Source of the DNA: Methanobrevibacter thaueri
GTDB taxonomy: Archaea > Methanobacteriota > Methanobacteria > Methanobacteriales > Methanobacteriaceae
Reading direction: 5' to 3'
DNA: 52,505 bases
Assembly (NCBI GenBank): GCA_015062925.1
Contig: SUTL01000003.1
Location: 1-52,505 of the forward strand
In this document: one piece after another, positions 1 through 7,163 of the stretch
Numbering within the stretch: the first letter of the stretch is position 1
Layout: each line of letters begins with the position of its first letter
Notes under the pieces: model-generated
The model's input: only the letters and a program-made list of their open reading frames with translations
Told to the model about the DNA's origin: nothing
Databases searched by the model: none
Translations under genes and position numbers: made by a program

Positions 1-491
1 ATTTTTTTGAGGGGTTTTTCAGTAGTTTTTTTGTTATATCTATTTTAATTGAATTTTTATAAAATAGACTAATTTTGTTTTATTTCTATTTTTTCATGTT
101 TTAGTACTGTTTTTTTCCCTTTTTTTATAATATGGGATGATGTATTGAGATTTTGTTTTTCAATACTTTCATTTTTAACTTCCATGATTTTAGTTAAGTG
201 TATATTCATATATATTTTTTTGTGATTTTTTGTGTTTTTCATTATTCTGTTTTTTTGCATTTTTTCAAAAAATACAAAAGGTTTATATATTATGAGAATT
301 ATATAATTTATTCACCGTCCGACATATTGTAATTTTTCAAAAAATATATTAAAAATAGTAAACTTTAAATACTATAAGGTATTAAAGTATACTTGCAAAA
401 ATGCACTTTCACTAAAAAAATACATAAAAAACCTTTAGAAAAAAAATTTCTAAAAAAAATAAACCATTGTTAAAAAAAGAGGTACGAAAAT
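1..491. other. AT-rich intergenic region with promoter of the first gene
   Basis: No convincing gene is seen here. The region is almost entirely A and T with long T runs. TATA-like boxes occur near 282-291 and 364-371 and would fit transcription towards the gene at 492. A small inverted repeat (AATAC at 368-372, GTATT at 379-383) sits just downstream of the second box. The only open frame, on the minus strand at 69-260, is Lys/Asn-rich and lacks a ribosome binding site. Confidence 0.5.
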
Positions 492-836
492 ATGAATTCA
501 AAAGTAAATTGGAGCGAAAAAGTAAAAAAACTCGACAAAAAAATAAGAAATGAAATGGGAATGGAATCAGAAAACGAAACAAACCACATACTAATAAAAG
601 TACAAACAAAATCCGCTGAACCAATAGAACCAGCATTCATCATAGACGAAGACGAAACATTCCTAGATTTATTTGTACTATCCCCACACAACGGAGGAAT
701 TACAAGCACAGCAGTATTAAAAAACAACATCCAAAGCATAGGAGTAATAGGGGGAGTATCCACAGAAAAATTAGAATCCTCCGAAACAATTGACCCAACA
801 CCATTAATTGATGAAACATCAAACCTATACCAATAG
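492..836 (+). CDS. Hypothetical protein, first gene of HsdS/HsdM-like operon
   Basis: A 114-residue acidic, soluble protein that I do not recognise. It has no signal peptide, membrane segment or cysteine motif. The start is supported by AGAGGT eight bases before the ATG. Residues 1-30 are charged and probably helical; the middle (about 33-85) looks like an alpha/beta fold with hydrophobic strands; the C-terminus is polar. It reads in the same direction as the HsdS-like and HsdM-like genes, 89 bases upstream of them, and shares their A/C-rich coding strand. A hairpin in the gap may lower downstream expression. A link to the HsdS/HsdM-like pair is inferred from position only. Confidence 0.6.
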   Translation: MNSKVNWSEKVKKLDKKIRNEMGMESENETNHILIKVQTKSAEPIEPAFIIDEDETFLDLFVLSPHNGGITSTAVLKNNIQSIGVIGGVSTEKLESSETIDPTPLIDETSNLYQ

Positions 837-837
837 A

Positions 838-864
838 TAGTTTTGGAACAAAAAACCAAAACTA
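838..864 (+). terminator. Intercistronic hairpin after first gene
   Basis: TAGTTTTGG (838-846) and CCAAAACTA (856-864) form a perfect 9-bp stem with a 9-base A-rich loop, starting two bases after the stop codon at 834-836. No strong T run follows, so it could be an attenuator or RNA-processing site rather than a full terminator. Confidence 0.4.
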
Positions 865-925
865 ATGCTCAATTCAACCACAATTATAAAAAAATAAATG
901 ACAATAAAATATAAGGGATAAAAAA

Positions 926-1486
926 ATGCAAAAAATATCATTAGGAAGTATTGCAGAAATACTATCAGGCCTATCATACAGACGCTATATTAACGAAAAC
1001 GGAATTCAATTCAAAATCATAGTACAAAGATCAATAAAAAAAGACGGTCAAATATCAGATTTTGAAGAAATATCACTAAAAGACAACATCAAAGACAGAT
1101 ATTTCACACAAAAAAACGACGTCCTAATGAAAATGACCTACCCATATAATGTAGTATGCGTTAAAGAAGAAGGATTAATAATAAGTGACAGAATAGCAAT
1201 AATAAGACTGAAAAAAGAATATGATCCAGAATTTATCGCACACCTACTAACCAACACCCATATTAAAAAACAACTCCACGAACTCACAGGTCCTGGAAAA
1301 ATGCCACACATCTCACTAAAAGAAATAAAACAATTAGAACTCAAAATCCCAGATTTAAAAACACAAAAAAAATATGGTGAACTTCTAAACACAATAAACG
1401 ATAAAATTATCCAGGACATACGCCAAATCAAATACGACAGACAACTTAAAGAAGCAATACTAAACAACCTATGGGATGATAAATAA
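926..1486 (+). CDS. HsdS-like protein with a single target-recognition domain
   Basis: 186 residues, about half of a normal type I specificity subunit (around 400). The N-terminus (Q-K-I-S-L-G-S-I-A-E-I-L-S-G) is the usual start of a type I target-recognition domain. The stretch LTGPGKMPHISLKEIKQLELKIPDL (residues about 119-143, split here as LTGPGKMPHIS and LKEIKQLELKIPDL) is the typical end of such a domain, followed by a helical conserved region (about 148-183). Single-domain S subunits can dimerise to recognise DNA. The HsdM-like gene starts immediately after its stop codon, with the ribosome binding site GGGATGAT inside this gene, so the two are translationally linked. The S-before-M order and the absence of an HsdR gene nearby are unusual. 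Confidence 0.75.
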   Translation: MQKISLGSIAEILSGLSYRRYINENGIQFKIIVQRSIKKDGQISDFEEISLKDNIKDRYFTQKNDVLMKMTYPYNVVCVKEEGLIISDRIAIIRLKKEYDPEFIAHLLTNTHIKKQLHELTGPGKMPHISLKEIKQLELKIPDLKTQKKYGELLNTINDKIIQDIRQIKYDRQLKEAILNNLWDDK

Positions 1487-3145
1487 ATGAAAACCAAATC
1501 CACAAACAAAAAAATTGTAAAAGAATTAATTCTAAAATCAAGAAAAACAAAACTCCCAAAACAAATAGACAACATTATCATCTACACATTCCTATACAAA
1601 TACTGCTCAGACAATATAAAAGACCATTTAGCATTAGAACTAAAAAACAAAGAAGTAACAATCGATGAAGCATATGATAATAAACATTACCAGGAAATTC
1701 TCAGTTACGACATTTTAAAACTATACGGATTCCATATTAAAAACTCAAATGCATTCATCGAAGATGTAATAAACAAGTATTACAATTCACCAAAATTCCT
1801 ATCAGTATTCCTAACAATATTTCCTAAAAACCTGATTTTAAACTCAGAATACTATAATAAAAAATACATAGATTTCCTATTCAAAAAAATATTATTAGGA
1901 ATCAACATTCAAAATATTAACGAAGAAGAAATTGAAAACATAAAAGAAATCATATACCTAATATCAAAACTAGATGTTTTTGAATTACAATTTGAATTTA
2001 GCGAAGTATTCCACACCATATCCTCTTCAAGATTAATGCATGTAAATTCAAATCCGGAATTTATCACACAAATCTTATCAAAAATAGTACTATCCGATAA
2101 ATATGAAATTCAAAACATATATGATCCATTCATGAAAAATGCAGATACATTAATCCAATTAAACGGAGCTGCAGAACAGTATTATGGTAAAGAAAAAAAT
2201 TCAATTAACTACTTATATACAATTGCAAGACTATTTATTAATAATTTCTCATTAAACAATGTATTTTTAAAACAAGAAGATGCAACAGAATCAATTGATA
2301 TTAATGGAGCTGTATTTGATGTAATTTTATCAAGAATCCCGATAACAATTAAAAATTACCATACTTCAAATATAAATCAGAATTTAGAAATAGCAAAAAG
2401 AAATAAAAGCAGTGAACTTAAAAACATCCTATTGAAAGAATTGGAATTGGATAATGATTCATTCACACAAAACATTGAATTAAATCAGGCATTAGAAAAT
2501 TTAGTTGAAAAAATAGGTTTTGAAAATGATTCTGCAGAGGAATTTAACGGAGAATATGAGATTTTAAAAGATAGTGAATTTTTATTTTTAATTAATCTAA
2601 TTGACTCATTAACGCCTGATGGAATAATGGCAATAAGCATTCCTGAAAATTTCCTATTTAAAAATTCACTGGAAACATTAAGAAAATATCTGATAGTAGA
2701 GAAAAATTACATTGACACAATCATACGCATACCAAATGAAATCAACAATATAAAACCTGAAGTAATCATAGTATTTAGAAAAAACAAAACAGATGAAAAT
2801 ATACTATTCATAGACATGTCTTATGACTATACAGTACAAAAAACAAAATCACCTTTCCCATTTTTATCCAGAAAACATTTAAAATTATCAGATGAAACTT
2901 TAATTAAGATGAAAAATGTTTTTTCAAAGAAATTAAAACTACCGAAATATTCTAATCTGGTCACTATTGATGAAATTGAAAATAATTACTTTAACTTATC
3001 TGTTTCACGTTATGTTGATACATTTGAAGGGGATTTTATTTCTTTAGATGAATTGATTATTGAGAAAAAAGATATTGAATCTACTATTAAGGATTTGGAT
3101 TCTAAAATTGATAAAATGATGGATGAATTAAATATTAAATTTTAA
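1487..3145 (+). CDS. HsdM-like N6-adenine methyltransferase homologue with degenerate catalytic motifs
   Basis: 552 residues. The order of blocks matches type I methyltransferase subunits: helical N-terminal domain; a motif I equivalent at 211-221; a YGKEKNSINYLYTIARLFINN-like helix (the usual GQE-N-Tx-LarMNL block); the motif IV position at 277-286; then the DSEFLFLINLIDSL...GIMAISIPENFLF...RKYLI block; and a coiled-coil C-terminus. The key residues are lost. Motif I reads IYDPFMKNADT instead of a DPxxGSG-type glycine loop. Motif IV reads FDVILSRIPI, with R-I-P-I at 283-286 where active enzymes have N-P-P-Y/F. The frame is intact and the rest of the fold is preserved, so this looks like a maintained pseudoenzyme that may bind DNA together with the upstream HsdS-like protein. 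No restriction subunit is in the window. Confidence 0.75.
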   Translation: MKTKSTNKKIVKELILKSRKTKLPKQIDNIIIYTFLYKYCSDNIKDHLALELKNKEVTIDEAYDNKHYQEILSYDILKLYGFHIKNSNAFIEDVINKYYNSPKFLSVFLTIFPKNLILNSEYYNKKYIDFLFKKILLGINIQNINEEEIENIKEIIYLISKLDVFELQFEFSEVFHTISSSRLMHVNSNPEFITQILSKIVLSDKYEIQNIYDPFMKNADTLIQLNGAAEQYYGKEKNSINYLYTIARLFINNFSLNNVFLKQEDATESIDINGAVFDVILSRIPITIKNYHTSNINQNLEIAKRNKSSELKNILLKELELDNDSFTQNIELNQALENLVEKIGFENDSAEEFNGEYEILKDSEFLFLINLIDSLTPDGIMAISIPENFLFKNSLETLRKYLIVEKNYIDTIIRIPNEINNIKPEVIIVFRKNKTDENILFIDMSYDYTVQKTKSPFPFLSRKHLKLSDETLIKMKNVFSKKLKLPKYSNLVTIDEIENNYFNLSVSRYVDTFEGDFISLDELIIEKKDIESTIKDLDSKIDKMMDELNIKF

Positions 3146-3153
3146 AAAAGGAT

Positions 3154-3182
3154 GTTAGTAAGATTAATTATAATCTACTAAC
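3154..3182. terminator. Bidirectional hairpin between convergent genes
   Basis: GTTAGT (3154-3159) with ACTAAC (3177-3182), and AGATTA (3161-3166) with TAATCT (3171-3176), form a 12-bp stem with one bulged A and a 4-base loop. It lies between the convergent HsdM-like gene and gfcR and covers the last gfcR codons, so it could end both transcripts. Confidence 0.45.
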
Positions 3183-3779
3183 TTTAATTAATGATTCAAC
3201 AGGAATTCCCTCTATTTCAGATAATCCTGCTTTATCAATTAATACAGTAACGCATGTTGGTTCACCACCAAGATCTTTTACTGTATGAATAACTTCTTTA
3301 ATTGTTCTTCCACTTGTAATTACGTCGTCAACAATAACTACTTTTTTCCCTTCAACGCTTCCGAAATTAGTACTTATTGTACCTTCATCATCACTGTCTC
3401 CAGCGTCTTTTCTGTGTTTGTGAGGGTGGAAAATAGCTAGGGAAGTGTCCAGTCCACACATGTCTTCAATTGTTTCCGCCATAACTGTTGCAAATGGAAT
3501 TCCGCTCACAGCAACACCTACAACAGTATTAATATCTCCATGTGATAATGCCATGTCACTTAATGCACCAGAAACATAATTTAGACGTGTTGAGTTTCCA
3601 CCAATACTTTTCCAATTAATAGCAAAGTCTACTGGTGCTTCAGCTTTGACTTCAGTTGTTTTTTGAAGGGTTAACCATCTGGCAGTGTCCATACTAACAT
3701 TTAATTCGTCAGCAATTTCTCCAGTGGTGAATCCGTGTTGTCTAAGCTCTTGGGCTTTTGCAATTAATTTTTGTTTCAA
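3168..3779 (-). CDS. gfcR: GfcR-type transcriptional regulator (HTH plus PRTase domain)
   Basis: 203 residues. An N-terminal helix-turn-helix (about 8-35, with [13 protein letters not shown]) is fused to a type I phosphoribosyltransferase domain. The PRPP-binding loop [13 protein letters not shown] is at 147-159. These proteins are often annotated as orotate phosphoribosyltransferase-like; in haloarchaea the family member GfcR is a DNA-binding regulator of sugar metabolism that probably senses a phosphosugar such as PRPP. It is the last gene of the minus-strand run after hemC and the Gfo/Idh oxidoreductase (12 bases downstream of the latter). A regulatory rather than catalytic role is inferred from the HTH. 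Its target genes here are unknown. Confidence 0.8.
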   Translation of the reverse strand: MKQKLIAKAQELRQHGFTTGEIADELNVSMDTARWLTLQKTTEVKAEAPVDFAINWKSIGGNSTRLNYVSGALSDMALSHGDINTVVGVAVSGIPFATVMAETIEDMCGLDTSLAIFHPHKHRKDAGDSDDEGTISTNFGSVEGKKVVIVDDVITSGRTIKEVIHTVKDLGGEPTCVTVLIDKAGLSEIEGIPVESLIKVSRL

Positions 3780-3791
3780 TTTATCACCTTT

Positions 3792-4748
3792 TTATATTAG
3801 TTCTTCAAAACTGATTGGTTTATGTTCTTTAGAGGATCTATTTGCAGCAATAACCATTTTAAGAGCATTAAGTCCGTCTTCACCAGTTATTTCTGGTTCT
3901 TCTCCGTTCATCACTGCATTTAAGAATGATTTTAATTCACTTTTAAGTGGTTCTTCATGTTTAATTTGGATATCTTGGGCGAATTTACCGTATACTTCAA
4001 TACTTTGTTTAATATAATCTACTGATATGATTCCTGCAGTTCCGGTAAGTTCTAATTCTCTACGTTTGTATGGTGTTAACCAGTTTACTTCAATAATTCC
4101 TGTGGATTCATTATCAAAGTTAACCATAATTTCTGCATGGTCTTCAAATTCACTGTCGTCAAAACTGCTGTTCATACTACCGTAGACTTGTGTGACTTTT
4201 TCTTCAAATAAATAGTTCATAATGTCTAAATCATGAATAGCTAAGTCGATTGAAACTCCAACGTCTTTTATTCTTGGTGGGAGTGGACCTACTCTTTTTG
4301 CAAATGCTGATACTATGTCTCCTATAACACCATCGTCAATAAGTTCTTTTGCTTTTTGAACTGCTGGGTTGAATCTTTCAACATGTCCTGTTGCAAGCAT
4401 AACTCCTGCTTCTTTTGCTGCAGCAATCATTTCTTCAGCTTCTTCAACAGTAAATGCAATTGGTTTTTCAACTAAAACATGTTTTCCATGATTAATTGCT
4501 TCCATTACTACTGCATGGTGGAATGTGGTTGGAACACAAACACTTACTGCTTCAATATCTGGATTTTCAAGTAGTTCACTGTATTCTGTGTATCCTTTAG
4601 CACCGTATTTTTTTTCTATTTTTTTAAGTGCTCTTTCGCTTACATCACTTACAGCGACTAAATTTGCTTCTTCCATTTTATGGTAAACACGAACATGGTT
4701 TTCACCCATTGCTCCTACTCCGACAACTCCTACATTTATAGTTTTCAA
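3792..4748 (-). CDS. Gfo/Idh/MocA family NAD(P)-dependent sugar oxidoreductase
   Basis: 318 residues. The N-terminal Rossmann motif GVVGVGAMGENHVRVY is at about 7-22. The EKP signature (HVLVEKPIAF, about 89-98) that holds the catalytic lysine is intact, as is the C-terminal dehydrogenase domain with the D-x-A-I-H-D-L-D-I motif near 168-176. The closest family I can suggest is the archaeal UDP-N-acetylglucosamine 3-dehydrogenase group, which would feed amino-sugar or cell-wall polymer synthesis, but the substrate cannot be read from sequence. It lies 14 bases downstream of hemC and 12 bases upstream of gfcR, so it is probably co-transcribed with both. Confidence 0.8.
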   Translation of the reverse strand: MKTINVGVVGVGAMGENHVRVYHKMEEANLVAVSDVSERALKKIEKKYGAKGYTEYSELLENPDIEAVSVCVPTTFHHAVVMEAINHGKHVLVEKPIAFTVEEAEEMIAAAKEAGVMLATGHVERFNPAVQKAKELIDDGVIGDIVSAFAKRVGPLPPRIKDVGVSIDLAIHDLDIMNYLFEEKVTQVYGSMNSSFDDSEFEDHAEIMVNFDNESTGIIEVNWLTPYKRRELELTGTAGIISVDYIKQSIEVYGKFAQDIQIKHEEPLKSELKSFLNAVMNGEEPEITGEDGLNALKMVIAANRSSKEHKPISFEELI

Positions 4749-4762
4749 TTTAATTCCTCCGT

Positions 4763-5632
4763 TTAAACATAATCTGCGAAAATTTTTCCGATGCGACCGC
4801 CAAGTTCAATCGCATTTTTAACAGAACCTTTTTCACTTTGCTCTTTAAGGATTTCTCCTTCTTTGGTTAGTAATATTGAATAAATATTAAATTCATTATT
4901 TTTCATTTGTGCTATTGCTCCTATTGGCCATTGACAACCAACACCAAGCTCTTCTAACACTTTTTTTTCACTTAATGCCTCTTGCATTGATATGTAATCA
5001 TTTAATTTTGATATTTCTTCTTTTTTATCACTGTCTTTTCGTGTGATAATTGCTAGTGCACCTTGGCCTGCTGGTGGTGTGATGTAATCTAAGGGGAATA
5101 TATTTTTAATATATTTGGTTAGATTCAATCTTTTTAAACCTGCTTCTGCCATTATGGTTGCATCTAATTCGTTTCCTAAGGCTTTTTTGATTCTGGTTTC
5201 AATGTTGCCTCTTATTGGTTTGAGTTTGAATTCTTTATTGTGATGATTACAGAATGCTTCTCTTCTAAGGCTGCTTGTTCCAAGTCTGCTTCCGGGTTTT
5301 AGTTCATCCCAGTTTTTATTGGAAACTAATACTTCATGTGGAGATTCACGTTTTGGAACAGCTACAATTTCTAGGTCTTCATCTAATTCTGTAGGTAAAT
5401 CTTTGAAACTGTGTACGGTAAAGTCCACTTCTTCTTCTAAAAGCGATATATCCAATTCTTTTGTGAATAGGCCTTTTGAATCCATATTATATAATTGGGA
5501 TGTAGTTATTTTATCGCCTTTGGTTTTAATAATTTCTACATCAATTGGTTCTTTTGTTATTTTGGATAAATCTGCACATACTTTTTGTGTTTGTGCTAAA
5601 GCCAATTTACTACCGCGTGTTCCAACAATCAT
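4763..5632 (-). CDS. hemC: Porphobilinogen deaminase (hydroxymethylbilane synthase)
   Basis: 289 residues, a normal length. It polymerises four porphobilinogen molecules into hydroxymethylbilane, the precursor of uroporphyrinogen III and so of sirohydrochlorin, coenzyme F430 and cobamides. Visible hallmarks are the N-terminal GTRGSKLALAQT, the catalytic Asp78 in HSFKDLP, the substrate-binding arginines in GTSSLRREA and PIRGNIETR, and Cys233 in GVGCQWP, which carries the dipyrromethane cofactor. The ATG is preceded by CGGAG. It follows the CfbE-like gene after a 112-base gap that contains its own TATA box and a perfect inverted repeat, so it can be regulated separately from the upstream genes. 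Confidence 0.95.
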   Translation of the reverse strand: MIVGTRGSKLALAQTQKVCADLSKITKEPIDVEIIKTKGDKITTSQLYNMDSKGLFTKELDISLLEEEVDFTVHSFKDLPTELDEDLEIVAVPKRESPHEVLVSNKNWDELKPGSRLGTSSLRREAFCNHHNKEFKLKPIRGNIETRIKKALGNELDATIMAEAGLKRLNLTKYIKNIFPLDYITPPAGQGALAIITRKDSDKKEEISKLNDYISMQEALSEKKVLEELGVGCQWPIGAIAQMKNNEFNIYSILLTKEGEILKEQSEKGSVKNAIELGGRIGKIFADYV

Positions 5633-5660
5633 TGATTATCTCCGATTTTAAAATTTATTT

Positions 5661-5722
5661 TTATAAGTTTTAACTTATAAGATTTTGTTACATTATTTAC
5701 TTTTAGTATTAATATATATTAA
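5661..5722 (-). promoter_or_regulatory. hemC promoter with 20-bp inverted repeat
   Basis: Read on the minus strand, an AT-only TATA box lies at about 5709-5722. The predicted start of transcription is about 25 bases further on. Just after it is a perfect inverted repeat, TTATAAGTT-TT-AACTTATAA (5661-5680), with 9-bp arms. The ribosome binding site and hemC ATG (5632) follow. The position suits a repressor operator for tetrapyrrole synthesis. Confidence 0.5.
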
Positions 5723-5744
5723 ATGTTTCAATTCGATATATATT

Positions 5745-7163
5745 TCACCTTTGAGAAAGTTTCCTATAATCGGAGCGATATATAAAAAGAAGATTTTTAT
5801 TATTTTTAACAGCTAAATCATAAACATCCATATAATTTTCATAATATGGGCTTTTATCTGTTAGTTTTTCATTAAGGGAAGCTCCCAGATCTCCAGTTAA
5901 AATTAAATTTATCTTGACTGACTCTAAAAATTTCCTTAATTTTTTTTCATCAATTTCCTCACAAGTTATGCCATAATCCCCACCAACAGACACATAAAAA
6001 TCATCCAAACCACTAATCATATTAATAGATTCTTTTATAGCTTCAGTATTCAACCCAGGATTAATTTCCTCAATAACCACCAAATCTCCAATCATTTTTT
6101 TATTGGTTCTACCAGGTATTCCTTTAAAATTCCCAAGTCCATTAATTATTTTATCAGAATCAATTTCCAAACAAAGACAAGTTAAAACCACTCCTAAAAC
6201 ATTACTAACATGATGTCTTCCAGGAGCAAAAGTTTTTAAACTGATAGTTCCGGAAATAACATTATCATTAATAGTTTTAACATTCTTATATTCAGCTTCA
6301 ATACCTGTTAAATTCAGATTATAATCAACATTTTTCACAAATAAATTAGATTCAAAATCATTCAATGAAAATGTATTAATTTTTCCATGTTCAACATCAG
6401 CATAATACTCATCATAAGCTTCTTTTTGAATACAAACACAATCACATCTAAATACTTGTTTTTTTGCCTGTGATGCACTACTTAAACCTTTTGCAATAGG
6501 ATAATCCTCAGCAATATTTAATAAAAGCCCCACATCTCCAATACCACTAACACCAAGTGAAGATTCAAAAATACATGAATTATACTTACGTAAATTTTCA
6601 CTTTCAACATTACCTTCTGCAATCTCACAAACAGGATTTGCAATTTTATATGCTAAATCAACACTTTCTTTAATATTTGCAGGGGTAATGGAAATATCTT
6701 TTTTCAGAGTAATCTCTTTTTTATCATCATATAATAATGCTCCAAGACTTGATAATATTAATGGATTTTCATCAATTAAAATTTCTTTAAGCATGAATAC
6801 TGAAGTGGTTTTACCTTTAACTCCGGTAACTTCAATTTTTAAAATATCTGATAATTCTGATTCTAAAAGATCTTTAATAATTTCATGATGACTTTTAAAA
6901 GTATAATTTAAATTTGGATTTTTTGATTTAATTTCATCAAAGCCTAATGGCATATGAATGGGATAAATTACAGTTAAATCTCCTTTTAAATCTTTTAAAT
7001 CATCTAATTGTATTAATTTAACATTATTCATTTCAAGCATTTTCAAATCAATACTTTTTAAAGTATTGTAAATGTCATATGCAAGGACTTTCTCTCCTTT
7101 TTTAGCTAAGCTAAGTGATATTTTAACTCCGCCGTGGGTTAAATCAACAACAAGGTTATTCAT
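5745..7163 (-). CDS. cfbE: CfbE-like coenzyme F430 synthetase (Mur-ligase family)
   Basis: 472 residues from the ATG at 7163. A short N-terminal Rossmann-like segment (VVDLTHGGVKISLSLAKKG) precedes a Mur-ligase ATP-binding domain with the P-loop GVKGKTT at 114-120 and a C-terminal ligase domain with the GRHHVSN-like block. CfbE closes the six-membered carbocyclic ring of F430, the nickel tetrapyrrole of methyl-CoM reductase, using ATP. The assignment rests on the DLTHGG start, the non-canonical Mur layout and the position next to hemC. A pseudomurein Mur ligase is the main alternative. It overlaps the upstream NAD kinase gene by 8 bases, and the chosen start has GGTG at a suitable distance. 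Confidence 0.72.
   Translation of the reverse strand: MNNLVVDLTHGGVKISLSLAKKGEKVLAYDIYNTLKSIDLKMLEMNNVKLIQLDDLKDLKGDLTVIYPIHMPLGFDEIKSKNPNLNYTFKSHHEIIKDLLESELSDILKIEVTGVKGKTTSVFMLKEILIDENPLILSSLGALLYDDKKEITLKKDISITPANIKESVDLAYKIANPVCEIAEGNVESENLRKYNSCIFESSLGVSGIGDVGLLLNIAEDYPIAKGLSSASQAKKQVFRCDCVCIQKEAYDEYYADVEHGKINTFSLNDFESNLFVKNVDYNLNLTGIEAEYKNVKTINDNVISGTISLKTFAPGRHHVSNVLGVVLTCLCLEIDSDKIINGLGNFKGIPGRTNKKMIGDLVVIEEINPGLNTEAIKESINMISGLDDFYVSVGGDYGITCEEIDEKKLRKFLESVKINLILTGDLGASLNEKLTDKSPYYENYMDVYDLAVKNNKNLLFIYRSDYRKLSQR

Noticed and set aside
69-260. Minus-strand reading frame of 63 codons
   Set aside because: It is Lys/Asn-rich as expected from random AT-rich DNA, has no ribosome binding site and no recognisable domain.
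1487-3145. Active type I DNA methyltransferase
   Set aside because: The NPPY/F motif is RIPI and the glycine-rich SAM loop is lost, so methylation activity is not supported.
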